NCBI GenBank assembly: GCA_029856375.1
Contig: JAHQWX010000153.1
Span: forward strand, 1 to 5,585
Length of the DNA: 5,585 bases
Direction of reading: 5' to 3'
Source of the DNA: Promethearchaeia archaeon
Lineage (GTDB): Archaea > Asgardarchaeota > Lokiarchaeia > Sigyniarchaeales > SOKP01
Both the position numbers and the translations under genes were made by a program. The notes below the pieces were generated by a model. That model made no database searches. It was not told the DNA's origin and saw only the letters and a list, made by a program, of their open reading frames with translations. Shown one piece after another: positions 1 through 5,139 of this stretch; the first letter of the stretch is position 1; every line of letters starts with the position of its first letter.

Positions 1-1
1 A

Positions 2-1096
2 ATTGATTTTTCTGAAATGCTCGAGGAGATTGAGGACCCACTCTTTGGATTCGAAGTAGGCGTCCCAGATCCATCAAATATTCCGTTTGAGACCGCGAAA
101 TCTCTTTTCACCGATGAAAATCCAAAAGCACTGACGAATGACGACGGAATTAACCATTGGATCGCAGCGTACACAGATGATACATACAAAGACGACTTAA
201 TTCTGAATTTTTCATTAGCAGAATATCAAATGGACATGCTTTTGGACTGGCTGTTTAATCGGTCGTTTAGAGACGATGTAGTTCCGTTTCTAATCGAAGT
301 CGCACCTCCCGCAGGAATGGGTATGACGATGACGGAGTTCGCAAAAGTAATTCTATTAGAAGTTTGGACTAATGGCACCGCGTATGGAAGGGCCTTATAT
401 CCATATGGATTCCCACTTCCTTTAGGTGATATAGAAGTGTTTGGGCTTGAAGTAGGTTATCAAGATCCTGAAACTCCTGTTGTTGCGTCTGGTATCTCGT
501 TGAGTTCAGCACAAATTATGTGGGATTCCGAATCAGATGTATCATTAACCAATGATTTAGGACTCGAGAAGTGGTATAAAGCAGTGAACGATCCTTTCTC
601 TGATTCTGCTGCCGAGTTAAAAGAAACAGTTGGCTTAAATGACGAACAATTCTTTATGGTAATTGAATGGTTACCCAAGTTTCGAGACAATGTTATGCCT
701 TATCTCGCTCAATACGAGATGGGTTTACCGATGGACACAACAGCGTTAGGTAATATGCTCCAATTCGGCACAACTATGATTGGAGGTGCCTGCTTAGGAG
801 TGAGCGGTCTTTCATACAGTAGACATGTAGTGAAAAAAAGGAAAAAGGCGGCATCGTATGGTCTGAAGAAATTCCCAAAAAAGAAGAAGCTTAGCAAAAA
901 AACCGCATTTCCAGAAGAAAAAGAAGCACCTAAATCCAAAACCCAAAGTTCAATAAAAGAATTGAATGGAGCGTTCCCAGAATCTGAAGAGATTTTAGGG
1001 GATAAACAGAGTAGAAAAAATATTGAAGGAAAAAAGGACAAAGAAATGGAAGAATTATGGAGAGCTGCAAAAAACGAGGATAATGAAGGAATTTAA
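2..1096 (+). CDS. Predicted single-pass membrane protein with duplicated domain and basic tail (5' end outside window)
   Basis: I do not recognise this family. The frame is open to the window's left edge (IDFSE precedes the first Met at 17), so the gene is 5'-partial and a signal peptide cannot be assessed. Residues below are counted from that Met (359 residues visible). Two copies of one domain are visible, at about 11-93 and 143-231. Each has an [F/L]EVG...DP start, an LTND-x-G[I/L]-x2-W core (39-48 and 177-186) and an M-x3-[D/E]WL...FRD-x-V-x-P-[F/Y]L end (74-92 and 214-230). The copies sit about 130 residues apart, indicating internal duplication. Residues about 246-268 are moderately hydrophobic and glycine-rich, and are followed at once by VVKKRKK and a long lysine-rich charged tail. 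This suggests a type I topology: duplicated domain outside, basic tail in the cytoplasm. A surface or receptor-like role is inference only. A poly-T terminator follows the stop. It has no evident functional link to argG or dapA. Confidence 0.75.
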   Translation: MDFSEMLEEIEDPLFGFEVGVPDPSNIPFETAKSLFTDENPKALTNDDGINHWIAAYTDDTYKDDLILNFSLAEYQMDMLLDWLFNRSFRDDVVPFLIEVAPPAGMGMTMTEFAKVILLEVWTNGTAYGRALYPYGFPLPLGDIEVFGLEVGYQDPETPVVASGISLSSAQIMWDSESDVSLTNDLGLEKWYKAVNDPFSDSAAELKETVGLNDEQFFMVIEWLPKFRDNVMPYLAQYEMGLPMDTTALGNMLQFGTTMIGGACLGVSGLSYSRHVVKKRKKAASYGLKKFPKKKKLSKKTAFPEEKEAPKSKTQSSIKELNGAFPESEEILGDKQSRKNIEGKKDKEMEELWRAAKNEDNEGI

Positions 1097-1109
1097 GAAC
1101 AAAATTTAG

Positions 1110-1148
1110 TTTTTTTATTTTTTTTTTTTTATTTTATTTTATTTTATT
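1110..1148 (+). terminator. Poly-T transcription terminator of the membrane-protein gene
   Basis: A nearly pure T tract, broken only by single A residues, begins 14 bases after the stop codon at 1094-1096. It includes a run of 13 T at 1118-1130. Archaeal RNA polymerase terminates at such U-rich runs without needing a hairpin, and none is seen here. It isolates the upstream gene from the endonuclease gene. Confidence 0.75.
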
Positions 1149-1275
1149 AATCCACAATTATGGGCGTAGTGACAATGTCATTAATCTTAACTTATTAGTA
1201 ATTCATCCATCTCTTTCTATTTATTTGGTGAAAAAACTATTTCTGTACATTCAAGATAAATTTTTAAGTAAAATT

Positions 1276-2661
1276 ATGATAAAAAAAAGTGATATCAAGC
1301 ATTATAATCGATGGTTAACCGCCCGGATTCAGAATTATGTTAATAACTTAGATGATGATATCAAATATTTATTTGAGCCTCATATTTCATTTAAAAAAAT
1401 GTCCAAATTCTTTGGATTATGGACGGGATATCTCCCACACATGAGATGTGAAGTAAAAGCCAAAAGCAAAATCTCAGAAAATTATCTTAAAATAATGCGA
1501 GATTGTTTGAGAGAAAACATAGAAAAATGGATTAAGATGTATCCTACATTAGCTGAAAAGCTATTAAAAACTTATTCTGATATAATATATTTCATAGATG
1601 AGTATTCAATAATATTAAAACCACCACCCTTCCCTAATTATCAAATGTATCGATTCCATCCTAATTTTATTAGAGATTATTTTGCAAATATTAGTTCTAA
1701 AGAGCAGGCCTATTGGCTAGGATTTTTATTTGCTGATGGGTATATAAGTATCGAACATAAGAAAGCTAGGGATTATTATAGGATGGGGATAACATTAGGA
1801 CGGAAAGATAGAGATTTCCTTGCAAAATTTTGCAAATCTATAGGTCTAAATCCAAAATTTATCTCAGATGAAAGAAGTAGAAGCGATTTTAGTGACAAGA
1901 TGTATGATATTAGTAGAATTCGCTGGGGTGACCAAAAAATGGCTCAAGATCTTATAAATTTGGGAATGGAATATGAGTTCAGGGAACAGAAAGGAAGGCG
2001 TGTAAAAGTTCCAATTCTTCCAGATTTAGGTAAACGAGCCCTAATGTTGGCTTTTTTATTAGGTTTTCGTGATGGGGATGGGACTTTGCATCTTACGAAA
2101 TATGAAACAATAAGACCGATTCTATTTTCTTCAAATAAGGAGTTCTTAATTGCTATAAAAAAACATTTTTATATTGAATATAATTTATGCGAAAGGATAT
2201 TAGAGCGAATCAACCCACGCAGTGGCATTATGATTGAAACACCTTATCATAGTTTGGCTTTAGAGGTTAGCTTATTTAAAGAAATGTTGGATAATTATAA
2301 AAATAGTTTAAAGCGAAAGAGAGTTGATGAAGGTTTCTTTAAAGATTATTTTTTAAGTGGAGAGAAGATGGAAATACATTTTAATCAAATAAAATGGTTA
2401 AAACAAGTAATTAAAATTGAAGATCTTAAACAGATGCTGGAAGTATTATCATTATACAGAATAAGTAGGAAGTTGGGCGTAACTAAGAACTCGTTAATTA
2501 AAGTAGCTGAGGATTATAATGTTAAGAATGATTATGGAAGAGGTTATTATATCAGCATTAATAATTTAATCCGCGCTCACGGAGAGAACTCAGAATATCA
2601 TAAAACATATCAATATTGGTTAGATCATTTGAGGAATATCGGAAAATTTAAAGAACAATAG
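1276..2661 (+). CDS. Free-standing LAGLIDADG homing endonuclease
   Basis: Predicted site-specific DNA endonuclease that cuts alleles lacking a mobile element so that repair copies the element in. Two LAGLIDADG helices are visible, as expected for a single-chain enzyme: WLGFLFADG (bases 1714-1740) and LLGFRDGDG (2056-2082). Each ends with the metal-binding acidic residue before the final glycine (DG in both), so the active site looks intact. The spacing, ~115 residues, is normal for the family. The ~145 residues before the first motif are not part of the nuclease core; they include a helix-turn-helix-like stretch (SFKKMSKFFGLWTGYLPHMR, 1387-1446). A second HTH-like stretch lies near the C-terminus (YRISRKLGVTKNSLIKVAE, 2455-2511). 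I chose ATG 1276 (461 residues); TTG 1225 or GTG 1228 would add 16-17 weakly convincing residues. The gene is not embedded in an intron or intein: the gene before it ends normally and argG begins after it. Its DNA is visibly more AT-rich than argG or dapA, consistent with transfer. Its stop lies 183 bp before the argG intron, its probable mobility partner (inference). Confidence 0.85.
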   Translation: MIKKSDIKHYNRWLTARIQNYVNNLDDDIKYLFEPHISFKKMSKFFGLWTGYLPHMRCEVKAKSKISENYLKIMRDCLRENIEKWIKMYPTLAEKLLKTYSDIIYFIDEYSIILKPPPFPNYQMYRFHPNFIRDYFANISSKEQAYWLGFLFADGYISIEHKKARDYYRMGITLGRKDRDFLAKFCKSIGLNPKFISDERSRSDFSDKMYDISRIRWGDQKMAQDLINLGMEYEFREQKGRRVKVPILPDLGKRALMLAFLLGFRDGDGTLHLTKYETIRPILFSSNKEFLIAIKKHFYIEYNLCERILERINPRSGIMIETPYHSLALEVSLFKEMLDNYKNSLKRKRVDEGFFKDYFLSGEKMEIHFNQIKWLKQVIKIEDLKQMLEVLSLYRISRKLGVTKNSLIKVAEDYNVKNDYGRGYYISINNLIRAHGENSEYHKTYQYWLDHLRNIGKFKEQ

Positions 2662-2718
2662 ACTTATTAAGATTAAAAAAGAAAATTCTAAATCTAATGA
2701 TTTATTCATAAAAGAATA

Positions 2719-2764
2719 TTTTAAGATTTAAATACTATAAAAATTATTAAAGTTGATCTTAAAA
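2719..2764. repeat. Inverted repeat flanking the argG promoter
   Basis: TTTTAAGAT at 2719-2727 and its exact reverse complement ATCTTAAAA at 2756-2764 form 9-bp arms separated by 28 bases. The arms flank the candidate TATA box and end about where transcription should start. The core TTAAGATT also occurs at 2667-2674. It could be an operator for a dimeric regulator, or chance in AT-rich DNA. Confidence 0.35.
2727..2734 (+). promoter_or_regulatory. Candidate TATA box for argG
   Basis: TTTAAATA is preceded by a purine-rich AAGA at 2723-2726 that could serve as a BRE (TFB recognition element). At the usual archaeal spacing of about 25 bases, transcription would start near 2755-2758, giving a leader of roughly 20 bases before ATG 2778. 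AT-rich surroundings make any single TATA call uncertain. Confidence 0.45.
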
Positions 2765-2768
2765 ATTA

Positions 2769-2773
2769 GTGAT
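2769..2773 (+). promoter_or_regulatory. Shine-Dalgarno element selecting the argG start
   Basis: GTGAT matches part of the archaeal Shine-Dalgarno consensus GGAGGTGATC and lies 4 bases before ATG 2778. dapA shows the same GTGA 9 bases upstream of its own ATG (4156 versus 4165). This common arrangement favours ATG 2778 over the competing GTG 2769 and ATG 2772. Confidence 0.5.
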
Positions 2774-2777
2774 GATT

Positions 2778-4052
2778 ATGAAAGGATTAGGTCCGAGGAA
2801 GAAGCGCTACGATAAGATTGTGTTGATGTACTCGGGTGGATTAGAATATTTACGGTTATCGTAAATATAATCAGACACCTCATGTATGTTGAAGTGGCTT
2901 CAGGAAACCTACAATGCAAAGGTTATTACATTTACTGCGGATTTAGGTCAAGAATTTGCCGATCCTACTCGATTCAAAGATATTGAAGAAAAAGCGTACA
3001 AATTGGGTGCCATAAAACATTATACGGTGGATTTGAAGGACGAGTTCGTCAAGAATTACATATTTCCTACGATTAAAGCGAATGGTCTATATCAAGGCGA
3101 ATATCCGTTGAGCACAGCGGTAGGAAGACCATTAATTGCGATTGAAGCAGTAAAAATTGCTAAGAAAGAAGGAGCCGATGCTGTAGCTCATGGATGTACA
3201 GGTCGTGGAAATGATCAAGTTCGTATTAACATAACCTGTATAGCGTACGCGCCTGAATTAGAATGTCTTCAACCACTTATTGAATGGGGAATGGGGAGAG
3301 ATGACGAATTGAAATACGCTGAAAAACACGGAATACCGATCTCGAAGCAGAATGTAAAGTATAGCACGGACGAAAACCTTTTTGGGCGAAGCACGGAGTG
3401 TGATATATTAGAGCATCCAGAAATAGAAGCTCCAGAGGATTCTAAGGAATGGACGACAGCTCCAGAAAAGGCACCAAACGAACCTGAATATGTAAAAATC
3501 GACTTTGAGAAGGGAGTTCCCGTTGCTTTAAACGATAAGAAGTTAGACGGTGTCTCGCTTATTGGAGAGTTACACGCTATTGGTTGTAAGCACGGAGTAG
3601 GAAGAATCGACCATATGGAAGATAGAACGATTGGACTTAAATCAAGAGAGACGTACGAGTGCCCCGCGGCAATGGTTTTAATTAAAGCGCACAAAGATTT
3701 AGAGAAATATGTGTGCACGAAGCACGAAAATTCTTTTAAGACAACTGTTGATCAAAAATGGACCGAATTGGCTTACGAAGGATTGTGGGTTGATCCCCTA
3801 AAAGACGCTTTAGAAGCGTTTATTAACGAAATAAATAAAAAAGTGAGTGGTTGGGTTAAAGTCAAACTGTTTAAAGGGAATATTTCGGTCGTTGCAAGAG
3901 ATTCAGAATACGGACTCTACGATCTTAAATTAGCTACTTACGACACCGATAGCAAATTCGATCAAAAATTAAGTTACGGTTTTATTCCGCTGCATGGAAT
4001 GCAAAGTCAAATGGCTTTCCAAATCAAAAAAAAAATTGAGAAAAGGGATTAA
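2778..4052 (+). CDS. argG: Argininosuccinate synthase, interrupted by a 30-nt BHB intron; join(2778..2844,2875..4052)
   Basis: ArgG (EC 6.3.4.5) joins citrulline and aspartate using ATP to give argininosuccinate, the penultimate step of arginine synthesis in the cytoplasm. The spliced frame is 67 + 1178 = 1245 nt, encoding 414 residues, a normal family length. In the spliced protein the ATP-pyrophosphatase signature YSGGLDTSC lies at 18-26. Other ArgG landmarks are YPLSTAVGRPLIA (99-111), HGCTGRGNDQVR (128-139), YSTDENLFGRS (185-195) and GVGRIDHMEDR...GLKSRE (263-281). Everything after the interruption is intact, so this does not look like a decaying gene. Without splicing, exon 1 reads YSGGLEYLRLS and stops at 2862-2864. 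The next ATG (2886) would give a 388-residue protein lacking the ATP-binding motif, which is unlikely to be the true start. The intron falls after the first base of the Asp23 codon (G|AC). A 10-A run at 4026-4035 near the C-terminus is a possible slippage site. dapA follows after 112 bp. Confidence 0.93.
2834..2880 (+). other. Bulge-helix-bulge splice motif (hBHBh')
   Basis: All pairs can be drawn by hand. The outer helix in the exons is GGUG 2835-2838 with CACC 2876-2879, extended by a G-U pair 2834/2880. The central 4-bp helix is GAUU 2839-2842 with AAUC 2869-2872. The two 3-nt bulges on opposite strands are both AGA, at 2843-2845 and 2873-2875. The inner helix is a perfect 9 bp, AUAUUUACG 2846-2854 with CGUAAAUAU 2860-2868, closed by the loop GUUAU 2855-2859. 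The 3-4-3 geometry is the strict canonical form, so even a narrow-specificity homotetrameric EndA should accept it. The exon parts of the motif are codons for the conserved GGLDT residues. Confidence 0.93.
2845..2874 (+). other. 30-nt archaeal BHB (tRNA-type) intron in argG mRNA
   Basis: Removing exactly these bases restores the reading frame and the conserved GGLDTS sequence: exon 1 ends ...GGA TTA G and exon 2 begins AC ACC TCA. Protein conservation alone leaves three equivalent 30-nt placements, because GA precedes and follows the insertion. The RNA structure selects this one, with both cuts between bulge nucleotides 2 and 3 as in canonical archaeal tRNA introns. The intron carries an in-frame TAA (2862-2864), so unspliced mRNA cannot yield ArgG. 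Its length is a multiple of three. Excision would be by the archaeal tRNA splicing endonuclease (EndA), with joining by RtcB; these enzymes are established for BHB substrates, but their action here is inferred. There is no room for an encoded protein, and none of the group I or II intron structure. Confidence 0.93.
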
Positions 4053-4069
4053 CTCAATTACCGTTTTCT
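4034..4069 (+). terminator. Weak candidate terminator spanning the argG stop
   Basis: AATTGAG 4034-4040 and CTCAATT 4053-4059 are 7-bp complementary arms around the TAA stop (4050-4052), followed by a short T-rich stretch, GTTTTCTATT. The loop is 12 nt and the T run is poor compared with those after the first gene and dapA, so read-through into dapA is possible. Confidence 0.25.
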
Positions 4070-4075
4070 ATTACA

Positions 4076-4096
4076 TAATAATCCAAAAGATTATTA
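4076..4096. repeat. Short hairpin in the argG-dapA spacer
   Basis: TAATAATC 4076-4083 and GATTATTA 4089-4096 form a perfect 8-bp inverted repeat around a CAAAA loop. No T run follows, so it is not a typical terminator. It overlaps the start of the candidate dapA TATA box and might be an operator or chance in AT-rich DNA. Confidence 0.3.
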
Positions 4097-4102
4097 AATA
4101 AC
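4091..4102 (+). promoter_or_regulatory. Candidate TATA box for dapA
   Basis: TTATTAAATAAC is a TATA-like element. Transcription at normal archaeal spacing would begin near 4123, leaving a leader of about 40 bases containing the GTGA element at 4156-4159. A second AT-rich stretch at 4131-4148 could instead drive an almost leaderless transcript. If either is real, dapA has its own promoter apart from argG. Confidence 0.35.
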
Positions 4103-4164
4103 TAGAACTTATCATAATCTCAACAAATTCAATATTTAGTTAATAAAAGAATTAAGTGAATAAT

Positions 4165-5067
4165 ATGTCCGAGAAAATAAGTAAACTTAAAGGAGTAATA
4201 ACGGCTATGATTACTCCGTTCAAAGAGGATTTTTCAGTAGATGAGGAAAAATATAGGGAATTCATCCGATTTCAAGTATACAATGGAGCAAATATTTTGT
4301 CTATGGGGACCACGGGAGAAGCCGCAACTCTCTCTCACGACGAGCACATAGAATGCGTAAAAATTGCGGTAGATGAGGCAGCAAAAACGGGAAAAAAACC
4401 CTTCGTGATGGCTGGAACCGGGAGTAATTCCACTAAAGAAGCTATTTCACTAACCACTAGAGCAGAAAAAGCTGGAGCAGATGGTGCTTTGATCGTAGTA
4501 CCCTATTACAACAAACCAGTTCAACATTCTTTAATTGATCATTATAATACGATTGCCGAGCAAGTAAAAATACCAATTATTGTATATAACGTCCCTAGCC
4601 GCACGGTGAGAAATATCGATCCAGAAACTGTAGCCGCAATTGCGAAGAAGAACGATAATGTGATAGGGATTAAAGAAGCCAGTGGAAACATCGATCAAAT
4701 TACTCAAATCTTTAATCTCTGCCCCAACGACTTCATAGTATTAAGCGGAGACGATTCGATGACCTTCCATTTAATGGCTCTTGGAGGGAAAGGAGTGATT
4801 AGTGTAGCATCAAACATCGTTCCGAAACAAATTGCGGAATTTACATCCACAATGTTAGCAGGTGACTGGGATAAAGCAAAAGAATTGCAGCTAAGGTATT
4901 ACGATCTATTTAAAGGTTTATTCGTTGAAACCAATCCAGGTCCAGTTAAAGCAGCCGCTGAAATGCTTAGTTTAATGAACAAGCGTATGAGATTACCGTT
5001 AACGCCACCACTACCTCAAAACGAAGAAAAGGTTCGAAAAATTCTTCAAGATTTAGGACTTTTATAA
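4165..5067 (+). CDS. dapA: 4-hydroxy-tetrahydrodipicolinate synthase (DHDPS)
   Basis: DapA (EC 4.3.3.7) condenses pyruvate with aspartate semialdehyde, the first committed step of the diaminopimelate/lysine pathway. The 300-residue protein is full length for this TIM-barrel class I aldolase family. Visible active-site features are GTTGE (48-52, pyruvate-binding threonines), PYYNKP (113-118, catalytic tyrosine), NVPSRT (142-147, the arginine that binds the substrate carboxylate) and GIKEASG (168-174, with Lys170 as the Schiff-base lysine). The arginine and the tyrosine context favour true DHDPS over related N-acetylneuraminate lyase or aldonate aldolases, although archaeal paralogs make substrate assignment less than certain. 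GTG 4156 would add only MNN; I prefer ATG 4165 because the GTGA at 4156 looks like its Shine-Dalgarno element, as at argG. No interruption or intron is seen. A T-rich terminator follows immediately. Confidence 0.9.
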   Translation: MSEKISKLKGVITAMITPFKEDFSVDEEKYREFIRFQVYNGANILSMGTTGEAATLSHDEHIECVKIAVDEAAKTGKKPFVMAGTGSNSTKEAISLTTRAEKAGADGALIVVPYYNKPVQHSLIDHYNTIAEQVKIPIIVYNVPSRTVRNIDPETVAAIAKKNDNVIGIKEASGNIDQITQIFNLCPNDFIVLSGDDSMTFHLMALGGKGVISVASNIVPKQIAEFTSTMLAGDWDKAKELQLRYYDLFKGLFVETNPGPVKAAAEMLSLMNKRMRLPLTPPLPQNEEKVRKILQDLGLL

Positions 5068-5080
5068 TTTTTTTTTATAT
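5068..5080 (+). terminator. Poly-T terminator after dapA
   Basis: Nine consecutive T (5068-5076) directly follow the TAA stop, then TATAT. This is a typical hairpin-free archaeal termination signal. Its 3' end merges into a TTTAAATT element (5080-5087) that could be the TATA box of the next gene. Confidence 0.6.
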
Positions 5081-5139
5081 TTAAATTAATTCCTAATTTA
5101 AAGTTAAAATCTGATATAATATCTCCAATTTCCTATTGT

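Noticed and set aside
460..1041. Minus-strand open frames at 460-690 and 709-1041
   Set aside because: They lie opposite the convincing duplicated-domain protein; the second is Phe/Leu/Ser-rich only because it is antisense to lysine-rich codons.
1170..1180. Short palindrome TGACAATGTCA in the gap before the endonuclease gene
   Set aside because: The arms are only 5 bp with no supporting context; possible as an operator but not distinguishable from chance.
1097..2777. The endonuclease gene lying inside a large intron joining the first gene to argG
   Set aside because: The first gene ends with a stop and a strong poly-T terminator, and argG has its own start with a Shine-Dalgarno element; no exon pairing across the endonuclease gene was seen.
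2846..2868. The 9-bp hairpin as a terminator or attenuator hairpin
   Set aside because: No T run follows it, it lies inside coding sequence, and the flanking bases extend it into a complete BHB that a simple terminator would not explain.
2845..2874. Reading the argG interruption as a pseudogene, frameshift or sequencing error
   Set aside because: The insertion is exactly 30 nt, its ends match canonical BHB cut positions, the remaining ArgG is fully conserved and open, and removal restores the signature motif without any other change.
2845..2874. Intein, group I or group II intron
   Set aside because: Thirty bases are far too short for any of these, the segment contains a stop codon in frame, and none of their conserved structures is present.
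3269..3718. Minus-strand open frame inside argG
   Set aside because: It is antisense to conserved ArgG sequence and has no recognisable protein character.
2886..4052. ATG 2886 as the real argG start
   Set aside because: It would delete the essential ATP-binding signature, whose codons are present immediately upstream once the intron is removed; no Shine-Dalgarno element precedes it.
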